From: Plumapathes pennacea | Taxonomy: Eukaryota > Cnidaria > Anthozoa > Antipatharia > Myriopathidae | DNA: 64,000 bases | Assembly: GCA_964036295.1 (NCBI GenBank) | Contig: OZ038473.1 | Coordinates: forward strand, 4,805,501-4,869,500 | Reading direction: 5' to 3' | Shown here: positions 1 through 8,269 of the stretch, in pieces | How positions within the stretch are numbered: position 1 is the first letter of the stretch | Layout: each line of letters starts with the position of its first letter | Notes under the pieces: model-generated | Told to the model about the DNA's origin: nothing | The model's database searches: none | What the model saw: only the letters and a program-made list of their open reading frames with translations | Program-made: the position numbers and the translations under genes

Positions 1-5
1 CAGAT

Positions 6-1190
6 TTGAAAATTTACGTCACGCCTGAAAAGTCCTTTGTTGCGAAAATGAAAAACGTTTTCATGAATGAAGCGCTAACGTTTACAACTGCCAAACAGGC
101 TAAAAAATGGTTAGCAGGACCTGATATAGAATTTTGGCCGCAACAACTAAGCTTCGCTGTTTGGTGTGCCACTTGTGGATGTGATATTGGCCTTGATGAA
201 AATTATTCAAAAGTAGTTCAAAGTTTAATTGAATTTTATGTGTATTTCACGATACGAAGAATTCTTTATGAGTTGGGTGTCGCTTTGCCTAATACAAATG
301 CTTTCAACGCGTTGAATAATCCTGTTGACAAAGGAAAATATCAAGCTTTGTGTAATGAGTTTGAATTGAATAACCCCGACCTTCGATGGACGCGTGGAAC
401 AAATGGCGGATTAGGTGATGTTTATGCTTATGATCACGTTCACGGTCATTATTCCAACACAAGAACAAGTCATTGGTTTTCAAATAAAGATGCAAAATGG
501 CCTAATGGAGGATTACACTTTTCAGATGAGAGTGGTTCTTCGAATAAAGTGATTCAACACATTCGAAACGATTTTCATCACGGGAAACAACACGAGTGGT
601 TCGCTTTGAGAAAAGGCAAAGGAATTACAAAATCAGGACTTGGAAGACTTAATAGAAGCATTGAAGCTTTTGTTTATTGCGTCTTGGGAGCGCAAGCAAA
701 TGCTAGAAATCCGATCGTTGGAGGCGGAGGCGGCGTTCAAGAAGCGCAACAAGAAATGTTGGTTTTATTTGAAAGCGCCGTGATTGAAGAAGACATTTCG
801 AAAAGTATCTCAAGATATCAACTGGCTGTTCAAAACGCAAAAGTGAAATTAGACTTTGCCATCACGCCGGAAACTTGGTTGCTTCCTTCTGAATTAGTCA
901 TAAACACAGGAAGAGTCGATGGTTATAATAACAAATTACAAAAGGCTACAGATGACATGAAGTTTGGAGCGAATGATTCAGTCAACAAAAAATCTAGTGA
1001 GAATAAGAATACGAAAAAAGATTCATCTCAAAGTATTGTGAAACCTGATAATGTTGACGATCATAAAATTCAGAAGCAAACGATAACCGCAACAAAAATT
1101 GATGATTCAGTTAGCTCAAGAATTAACAAAGAGAAATTAGCTTCAATCGCTGTAGTTGTTGGAGGAGATGTTTGGTGGTGGTTTCGCTAA
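6..1190 (+). CDS. Uncharacterised 394-aa protein of a family seen in cnidarian genomes, possibly virus-derived
   Basis: The frame is open from the window edge to a TAA at 1188-1190. The first codon shown is TTG, not ATG, so the true start is either mutated or lies to the left. The N-terminal half is rich in aromatic residues and conserved-looking (a FWPQQLSFAVWCATCGC stretch near residues 43-59, then YVYFTIRRILYELG). A Gly-rich GGGGG segment lies near residue 240. The last 90 residues are Lys/Ser/Asn-rich and end in a short hydrophobic tail. I recall similar proteins annotated as uncharacterised in cnidarian assemblies. A structural role in a virus-like element would fit the setting, but I cannot assign a function. 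Confidence 0.6.
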   Translation: MKIYVTPEKSFVAKMKNVFMNEALTFTTAKQAKKWLAGPDIEFWPQQLSFAVWCATCGCDIGLDENYSKVVQSLIEFYVYFTIRRILYELGVALPNTNAFNALNNPVDKGKYQALCNEFELNNPDLRWTRGTNGGLGDVYAYDHVHGHYSNTRTSHWFSNKDAKWPNGGLHFSDESGSSNKVIQHIRNDFHHGKQHEWFALRKGKGITKSGLGRLNRSIEAFVYCVLGAQANARNPIVGGGGGVQEAQQEMLVLFESAVIEEDISKSISRYQLAVQNAKVKLDFAITPETWLLPSELVINTGRVDGYNNKLQKATDDMKFGANDSVNKKSSENKNTKKDSSQSIVKPDNVDDHKIQKQTITATKIDDSVSSRINKEKLASIAVVVGGDVWWWFR

Positions 1191-1547
1191 CTCCTTTTAT
1201 TTCTATTTTAGAAATAGAAATACACGAAGTGGCTGACGGCGTCAGCCGTTACTAAAATAAAAAATACATGAAGTGGCTGACGGCGTCAGCCGTTACTAAA
1301 ATAATAAAATACATGAAGTGGCTGACGGCGTCAGCCGTTACTAAAATCAAAATACATGAAGTGGCTGACGGCGTCAGCCGTTACTAAAATCAAAATACAT
1401 GAAGTGGCTTACGGCGTCAGCCGCGGTCAACGAATCACGTCTCGATACTGTTAATTTTCTATTTATTTTTAAATAGAAAATAACTTAGGAGCACCTAATG
1501 CGTCAGGTTGATATAAATTTCTATTTCAAAATCGAAATATTTTAATA
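1191..1547. repeat. Convergent intergenic region with five near-identical palindromic repeats
   Basis: Five copies of the 17-mer GGCTGACGGCGTCAGCC (8-bp arms around one base) start at 1231, 1275, 1320, 1363 and 1406, with a 43-45-bp period. The fifth copy has one mismatch (GGCTTACG). Each sits in a longer repeat containing ATACATGAAGT and CGTTACTAAAAT. Two outer hairpins built on TTTCTATTT / AAATAGAAA lie at about 1200-1221 and 1453-1478. The block separates two convergent stop codons (1190 and 1548), so transcription termination or 3'-end formation is the simplest role. An origin or packaging role is also possible. Confidence 0.75.
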
Positions 1548-2196
1548 TTATTCGCTTTCAACTTTATCAACTAAGATTTCTACCTCGCCATCTTCAATCC
1601 TTGACATTGGACTAACAATTGCCTCCGTCAAACTTACTTGTAAATACGCGTTCGTTGAATTAATAAAAACGGAATCAATCTTTATTTTAACATCAACGTC
1701 AAAATACTCATCAAGCATGAAATTAGGGCTCAATCTCTTTCCATCGTGCCCATAAAACTTACTAAAAAGTTTTCCATTATAATTACCGACTCTGAGAAAC
1801 ATTGGGTCTTCTCCTGGTTCCTCTTTCAAAGGTTCAAATTTCACAAAAACTCGTTCCGCCTGGTTTCTTTCCAATTTGTTTCTCCACTTCTGGTTTGTTG
1901 ACGTACATTCTTATGAAGTTTGAAATGTCATTAAATTTATTAATCCAAGCTTTATCTTTAACGGCGGGTCCAAAGATTATTGAAAAATAGAAATGACTTA
2001 GTGTTCCATCTTCTTTAGGAACTTTTTTCAAACCAAATGTTGTCACATCTTTCTTTTCTAAAATTATTGGTTTACTCTTTCCATTAGAATCTTCGGCGTA
2101 AACTTTCATGATGTAAAATTTTTCACCATTCTTGTTCTTCTTCGTCTCAAAGTCTGTAAATCTTAAGTTTTCAGTTTTTAGATCTTCGATTTTCAT
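1548..2196 (-). pseudogene. Frameshifted single-domain protein, tentatively DUF2738-like (possible ssDNA-binding type)
   Basis: The ATG is at 2196 and reading proceeds leftward. The first 110 or so residues show a pattern of a Lys-rich N terminus, a KPIILE strand, TFGL, then FYFSIIFGP. This resembles the DUF2738-type proteins of large DNA viruses. The frame runs into a stop at 1834, while the reading frame clearly continues in another register from about 1870 to a TAA at 1548 with FVKFEPLKEEPGEDP and further acidic sequence. A single-base indel around 1845-1875 explains both. The gene lies 18 bp downstream of the Cys/His-repeat gene on the same strand. The family call is by eye and weak; the frameshift is directly visible. 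Confidence 0.5.
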
Positions 2197-2214
2197 TATT
2201 CTTTGTTATATATT

Positions 2215-2623
2215 TTAGAAAATTTTAAGTAATTTTTTTAATAATTCATAACGAAAAACGTTAATAATTATACCTGTTTTACTCACTAAATCATTATTTT
2301 TACAAACCTTACAATTATGCTTATGCTTATGCTTATCATGTACACAAAACCCTTTTCCGCCACATTCTCGGCAATAAAACTTCCTTCTACCATGTTCACA
2401 AAAGAATGTTCCTCCGTATTCCCTGCAGGATTGCTTGTGCTTATTATGTTCACAGATTTGCGATCCCTTAAAGCCTGCAAAGATACTTATACTTCTTATG
2501 TTTACAATAATACCTTAACCTATTTATAGCTTTCTTTTCCTTTATGTTTAATGATATAAGCCCATCAATCTCCACAGGTTCATCCATGACATTACTAATA
2601 TTATATTCATTCCTCAAAGTCAT
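2215..2623 (-). pseudogene. Cys/His-repeat (zinc-binding type) gene broken by one frameshift
   Basis: An ATG at 2623 opens a frame that ends at a TAA near 2474, just after the first Cys/His unit. A different frame then continues to a TAA at 2215-2217 with repeated units of the form C-E/K-H-x-x-x-K-x(3)-C-R-E-C/Y-G-G, such as CEHGRRKFYCRECGGKGFC. Repeats of this type (EsV-1-7-like, Cys/His with GG spacers) are abundant in large DNA viruses and some protists. A one-base indel near 2473 links the two halves. Total length would be about 135 residues. The function is probably zinc-dependent nucleic-acid or protein binding; that is inference. Confidence 0.55.
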
Positions 2624-3324
2624 TTTTTTATACAATTATCAATTCCTTCAGACCAAAATTCAATTTGTTTTCGCCGACCCGAATTCCTTAAATTCCTGAA
2701 ATTCTTTTAACTTTTTTATTAATTCGGCAAAGTGTTATAGGCGGTTTATTATGCCCTCCTAATGTATTAATAGATAAGTATAGATGGTTCCTGGTGTCAT
2801 AAATCAAAATGCGCCAGAAACCACGTTTTACCACTACTTGGATTTTATGGAATAGATCAAATTTATTCTTAGATAGTTAATATACTTACTACAGCTAAAA
2901 CTATTATTTTTGTACGATTATATTTATTAAAAGGATGCCTGCGGTTTAATGATTTTCCAGTATGTGTCTGAAAGAACAGAAACGCAAACATCAACGGGGT
3001 CTTTGTGCTATTAAAAAAAACTGCATCAATGGCTTTGGCCAAAGTCCCTGCCAGTTGAGCAGTTTCATAACGATAATTAACCGAACATAATTTGTACTTG
3101 CGCTCAAAAGCAAGAGTGCGCACGATGGTATTTTATATAGGTTAATAATAAACAACATACACCAATATGAAAAGTACAGGAAAACGTGTGTTGTTTTTTT
3201 CCTGAAAGTTACCATACCTTTACTGTATTACCCTAGAAGTGCAAACGTTCTCCAATCCATCTTGCACTTTTCGATCATGCACTATAATTAATACACTGAA
3301 ATCTTGCTCATTAAATATCGACAG

Positions 3325-3396
3325 TGATTTCAGCAATAACAAAGTCAGTGGTTTGAGAAATGACTTGTTCAAGGGCCTTACGTCGTTGGAAAATCT
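3325..3396 (+). CDS. 72-nt leucine-rich-repeat exon (a)
   Basis: The exon is bounded by an acceptor (ATCGACAG) and a donor (GTGAGTACAT). It encodes one 24-residue LRR in the form DFSNNKVSGLRNDLFKGLT plus SLENL, with the split Leu codon shared between adjacent exons. Phase and length match all other LRR exons in the window. Confidence 0.75.
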
Positions 3397-3796
3397 GTGA
3401 GTACATATTGTTTTGCATGATAATTTAAGACAACCTGAATGACTTCCATTTCTGAAAATATAGAAGTTGGTAATGGACAGGCAGCGAGAGAATAATTGAA
3501 TTCTGATGTGAAAAATGGTCTCATGAAAATCCCCACTGGATCGCATTGTGGGATAAGGTGTCCTTGAAATTTTGAAATGACGTCAATCGACCTTCGATCT
3601 TTCAAACCTGTTGCTTCATATTCACATTAGTTTTGAAGGCTGCAGCAGAAAAATTGCGTCGCAAAATAGGAAAATATATGATGAGCAACGTTAAAAAGTA
3701 TACTAAAACTAGAATTTTTGATTTCCCTTCTCCAGCTTTCGTTGATAAGATGCGCTTTTTATACTAATATGTTAAAGTTTCATATAATATCAACAG

Positions 3797-3868
3797 AAAC
3801 ATTGGCAGTAACGGTATCAGTCATTTGACAAATGAGCACTTCAAGGATCTTACTCGCTTAAAGAGTTT
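3797..3868 (+). CDS. 72-nt leucine-rich-repeat exon (b)
   Basis: The acceptor is ATCAACAG and the donor GTGAGTAAAT. It encodes NIGSNGISHLTNEHFKDLT then RLKSL, an LRR repeat in the shared phase. It differs clearly from exons a and c, so it is an older member of the series. Confidence 0.72.
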
Positions 3869-4538
3869 GTGAGTAAATATGCTTATATTGTTCTTTCACA
3901 CTAATTTAAGACAATTTGATTTTCCAACACTTCTCACAAACTTTGTGGTAAAATGGACAAGTAACAAAGAGAGGCGTTATATTCTGCACATAAGAATTTA
4001 AGATCACATTTGAACTGCACTATACTGTACGAGACATCCAAATTATCTTGGATTTTATGGAATAGATCAAATTTATTCTTAGATAGTTAATATACTTACT
4101 ACAGCTAAAACTATTATTTTTGTACGATTATATTTATTAAAAGGATGCCTGCGGTTTAATGATTTTCCAGTATGTGTCTGAAAGAACAGAAAAGCAAACA
4201 TCAACGGGGTCTTTGTGCTATTAAAAAATACTGCATCAATGGCTTTGGCCAAAGTCCCTGCCAGTTGAGCAGTTTCATAACGATAATTAACCGAACATAA
4301 TTTGTACTTGCGCTCAAAAGCAAGAGTGCGCACGATGGTTTTATTATATACTAGGTTAATAATAAACTACACTAATATGAAAAGTACAGGAAAACGTGTG
4401 TTGTTTTTTTCCTGAAAATTATCATAGCTTTACTGTATTACTCTAGAAGTGCAAACGTTCTCCAATCCATCTTGTACTTTTCGATCATGCACTATAATTG
4501 ATGTACTGAAATTTTACTTACTTATTAAATATCGACAG

Positions 4539-4610
4539 AAATGTCAGCAATAACAAAGTCATTGGTTTGAGAAGTGACTTGTTCAAGGGCTTTACGTCAC
4601 TGGAAAATCT
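4539..4610 (+). CDS. 72-nt leucine-rich-repeat exon (c), tandem copy of exon a
   Basis: The acceptor is ATCGACAG and the donor GTGAGTACTT. It encodes NVSNNKVIGLRSDLFKGFT then SLENL and differs from exon a at a few positions. It sits in the second copy of the 1.21-kb tandem unit. Confidence 0.75.
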
Positions 4611-4927
4611 GTGAGTACTTATTGTTTTGCATGATAATTTAAGACAACTTGAATGGCTTCCATTTCTGAAAATATAGAAGTTGGTAATGGACAGGCAGCG
4701 AGAAAATAACTGAATTCTGATGTGAAAAATGGTCTCATCAAAATTCCCACTGAAGTGCATCGTGGAGCTTAGTCAACTACAAACAAATGCGTGCGTTTAG
4801 TTCCATTTAAATATAATGTGTGCTGATTTTCTGCCAAGATTGATGTAGTATATCATGTGGAAGTAGTGGCTCGGATGAGTTGGAATTTTTTATCTTTACG
4901 CACGCAGCACATTTCAAAATCATGTCA

Positions 4928-5644
4928 TCAATTCGAATGCTCTTTCCTGACTAGAATATGCAGAGACGCGATAGTTGCTTTGTTTTTTCGATCTTTGATG
5001 GACAAGTGTAGTTTCTTTAGGGTATTAAGTTTAATTGCTGGTAGTATTAGTATATTATGTAGGCAGTACACAGTGCCTTCCTCTTTATTTAGAGCATGTC
5101 TGTATTGATAATATGGACAGGTGTCTTGTGGGACTTCCTTGTTGTTCTGCGGCCAGCTTTTATAAATAAGGCTAGTTAAGGTCTGCATGGCGCTATTCAT
5201 GTTTACTTCATCCCTAATTACTTGTAACTTTCGGTCAATGATTTAGGATATCTTAGATCTGAGGTGTACACACTTCTCCTCCTCGATGTGCTTTTCAAAC
5301 TGGTCGTGGACCATCTCACGGGGAAATGTCCTGGATAGTGCGTCAGCTAGGTGCATCTCACTGTCTTTCTTGTACTTTTACGAGATTTCTTTCTTTTGTA
5401 GCAGCATATTTTGAAGTCTCAACTTTGCTTACGATAAGGATTTCTTGAAAATAGCTTCAAGAGGCTTGTAGTCTGACTCTATCTCTATGGGCTTCGCATA
5501 AACATATTGATGGAATTGCTTGCAACCAAACACAACTGCTAAGGGTTCTTTTTCTATTTGTGCACATCGTTGTTGTGTTTCATTCATAGCTTTTGATGCA
5601 GCAATTGCCCCATGTTCCTGTATCAGGTGCTTCAAGACCATTTT
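4928..5644 (-). pseudogene. Ty3/Gypsy-type retrotransposon pol fragment (RNase H to integrase zinc region)
   Basis: Reading leftward from 5644, a reverse-transcriptase-linked RNase H segment is recognisable (QQRCAQIEKEPLAVVFGC, then a KPIEIESDYKPLEAIFKK block). It is followed after stops by a LADALSR motif and then a linker/integrase N-terminal stretch that ends near 4928. The frame is interrupted by in-frame stops near 5430, 5370 and 5250. No LTRs were found beside it, so it is a dead fragment. It lies between two copies of the LRR-exon repeat. Confidence 0.7.
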
Positions 5645-6729
5645 GGGAGTGTCTGGGTAGACGTTATGTCGTTAGCATTTTCGATACTTTAACCTTAGAA
5701 TTATAAATGCAACAATTAAATCAGGAAATACTCTACTCGTCAACTATTTACCTGAAGTAGAATCGATTTTAACAGTATAATGTTTTTGCCATTATAGTCA
5801 CTTTAAATTATCTTGGATTTCATGGAAGAGATAAATTTTGTATTCTATTTATTTCTGTTGATATACTTATTACCGTGTTTAAAATATAATTATTGCATGA
5901 TTATATTTTTAAAAGGATGCCTTGTGTTTAATGGTTTGGAAGTACATGGCTGCAAGAAGTTTTAACAAATATTGACAGGGTCTTTCTACTATTAGAAAAT
6001 GACATGAGTCAATGGCTTTGTCTCAGGACCCTGCCAATTGAGAAGTTTCAGAACGGTAAATGACCAAACGAAATTTATACTTGCGCTTAAAACCAAGTTA
6101 ATGCGTACGATGGCGTTCTTTAGGTTAATACCATACCACGTACACAAATGTAACAGGTACATGAGAACGTTTGTTGTTTTGCATAAAAATTACAACAGCT
6201 TTACTGTATTACCTTCTAAGTCCAAAAATTCGCCTGTCCATCTCGTCGCGGGAATCGCGGTCCGCTTTTTATGAATGGAATGCAACTCGGCATTGTAAAT
6301 GCCCACATAGATCGGCAGCTCTTATATTATCTATCATATACCGAGAGAAAGGCTAACTATTGGTGGAATAGTGCAATTACAATTTGTTGTCCTAAATTCA
6401 AACAAAATCTATAATTATGTTCAATTTCTAAATGACTCCAAATCGCACTATACCCTAAATGAATGAAAAGATATGAGGTGGAGTAGTTTATAATGACTGC
6501 CTTGTTTAATTTATTGACGTGACTAATCATCCGTGCACCCGAAATCGATTTCAAAAACCATTATGCGTCGACAGCAATTACTGCAAGCAATAAGGCTAAT
6601 TCCCTGCTGGTTCCTTGAGCATCCTATGAACAATGGAATGATTGAGGCTCAAAAGCAGTTGGACGGATATTGTTCATTGGTGTTGATTAGGTAATATTAC
6701 AATCTTTAGTTACTTAGAACTTTGTGCGA
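5645..6729. other. Non-coding, diverged third copy of the LRR-unit repeat, no exon retained
   Basis: The 5,812-6,260 stretch aligns by eye with 2,838-3,245 and 4,047-4,450 but with many differences. At the position where an LRR exon is expected (about 6,300) none is visible. I see no gene in the rest of the interval. Confidence 0.6.
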
Positions 6730-7094
6730 TGAACGAATTTTGTGAACTAACACAGTGTAAAAATTGGATGCTGTAAGTTTAAGAAAGGCAGCCGGCAAGC
6801 AGGTTAAATGTTAACGCATGCTGCGCGTATAATTCATCAGAGCCGGGACAAGATATATATTTACATTTCAATAGCCTAAGCATTGGTGAGAGACCGACGT
6901 GCTAACCACTCAGCCAATCGATCGCCCATCATGCTTTGCAACCCGTTTCAGAAAATATACCTTGAATAAAAGCTCGTGAATAAAATTTGTACATATTAGT
7001 AGTATCGTAATTTTTACGCCTACCGCGTGACATTATTGTAACACTCATCACTTGTCGTTGCAAAGACCAAACGAATGAAAACACAAAAAATAAG
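6730..7094. repeat. Diverged relative of the 2.04-kb array unit, with an old tRNA-like A box
   Basis: The sequence from about 6,730 (TGAACGAA, then GCTGTAAGTTTAAGAAAGGC, GAGAGACCGACGTGCTAAC and CATGCTTTGCAAC) parallels 17,665-18,020 in the tandem array. On the minus strand it contains TGGCTGAGTGGTTAGCACG, a good A-box-like pol III element, which has decayed in the array units. It therefore looks like the ancestral form of part of the array unit, possibly an old SINE. Confidence 0.5.
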
Positions 7095-7979
7095 AATATA
7101 CTAAAATGGAAAGTAGGGACAAGAGTGGAACTCCCAAGAGAGACACTTCCAGTTTCTCACCAGAAAAAAACCCCACAGTTATATAGAACTTGGCTGTTGA
7201 CACCTTGCTCAAACGCTTTTTAAAGGTTGAGTGACTCTGCATTTTGAGAATTCGTGACATATCTTTTTATGCACAATCGATTTTTGACAGTTTGACTTCG
7301 ACTCTTAATTCTAACGAGAGGCCATGATTAATCCAGCCTTCGCTTCAATACTTTTGTGTTTTCTTTTATTAAGTGAATACGTTTCTTCTATCGGGCTTTC
7401 GAGTATTCGTGTTCTGTAACAAGCGAGAAATGCAACACGACACTCGTTTACAATATTATTGCGGTTTTGTTCACAGTCATTTGTGAACTGCAAACTCAAT
7501 GCTCAGGACTATTTCGGTGTATTTTTCATTTCTGGTATACAGTGACCATTACGAAACAAAGGCTACATGATCGAATGAAAGAAACATTTCAACAGGCAAA
7601 GTACGATAAGCAGAATACTTTTTTGAGGCAACATATTTCATGTACAGCATAAAGCATAAATCGCCATTGTTTTGCGGCTAAAGCTCATCGTAGCTTTGGT
7701 TTTCGTTTTCGGTCTGTTATCTTCCCAGAAGTATTTCGTGCCGCCACAAAAAGTTTCGTCGGGACCAAATATTTAGCAGCGACAGAGAAAATTGCAATCC
7801 CCGAGCGGTATCCATCAAACATTTGTTTACGGCTATTCTCAAGCTTCCGCGGTGAACTTAAGAACGTAAGCCAGAATCGTTCCCTAAAATCCAGTTTATC
7901 CGTGCATGTTCCACAGAGCCCAATGGTGTTGAGTTTGGATGGGTGCAGTTAACTTTTACACACAAGTAACGAGCAATTC
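7095..7979 (-). mobile_element. Repeat R copy 1, 3' portion (split by the DDE transposon)
   Basis: Read on the minus strand, this matches the R copies at the right end of the window. Shared elements are the GTGTGTAAAAGTTAAC block, the SQKYF-coding block, AATCGATTGTGCATAAAAAG, and the CTCTTGGGAGTTCC block near the 3' end. The outer end near 7,095 lacks the terminal hairpin-CTAG seen in other copies. The other half continues at 14,751-15,330. Confidence 0.65.
7974..7979. repeat. Target-site duplication CAATTC (left)
   Basis: CAATTC directly precedes the TACGGAGCC terminus and recurs at 14,751-14,756 directly after the other terminus. The undisturbed version of the target is seen in repeat R copies near 60,020, 61,800 and 63,500. 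Confidence 0.9.
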
Positions 7980-8143
7980 TACGGAGCCGTGGAAGGGCCA
8001 TGCTCACTACAAATTATACTGCCAGTTATAATGACTGCCAGTTACACTGCCATTTAGACTTCCAGTTATACTGCCAGTTATACTGCCAGTTATACTGCCA
8101 GTTATAATGACTGCCAGTTACACTGCCAGTTATACTGCCAGTC
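7980..8143 (+). repeat. Left terminal inverted repeat with 12-bp minisatellite
   Basis: It starts TACGGAGCCGTGGAAGGGCC and then passes into about ten copies of a 12-bp unit (ACTGCCAGTTAT with variants ending TACA, ATAATG and so on). It is inverted with respect to 14,530-14,750. The array length differs between the two ends (164 versus 221 bp), as expected of a minisatellite. Confidence 0.88.
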
Positions 8144-8269
8144 AAGAGGGGATCCTATGATATGTGACGCAAGTTCAGTGTGGCGCAAGAGCAATCTAGT
8201 TTCAATGTAGTGCGAAGTTCTTATTTTTTCACGAAACGCCGGTGTTGCATTCTTATATCCTTTTGGTGC

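Larger units (their letters stand above)
1..2640. mobile_element. Compact virus-like / self-replicating element, left end cut off by the window
   Basis: Three intronless genes are packed as in small dsDNA viruses or Polinton-like elements. One runs rightward and two run leftward, 18 bp apart. The convergent gap is filled with hairpin-forming repeats. One leftward gene has Cys/His repeats of a kind common in large DNA viruses. Base composition is AT-rich and no introns are seen. Two of the three genes carry single frameshifts, so the copy looks recently inactivated. The class assignment is inference: no polymerase, integrase or recognisable capsid gene lies inside the window. Confidence 0.45.
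2838..4760 (+). repeat. Tandem duplication of a ~1.21-kb segment carrying LRR exons
   Basis: Sequence from about 2,838 recurs from about 4,047 with high identity (the TGGATTTTATGGAATAGATC start, the 2,870-3,130 block repeated at 4,080-4,340, and LRR exons offset by 1,214). A third, more diverged and exonless copy starts near 5,812 and fades by 6,260. The interval between the second and third copies is occupied by a Ty3/Gypsy fragment. Confidence 0.85.

Noticed and set aside
1231-1422. A short CRISPR-like array
   Set aside because: The spacers between palindromes are themselves near-identical, there are no cas genes, and the DNA is eukaryotic.
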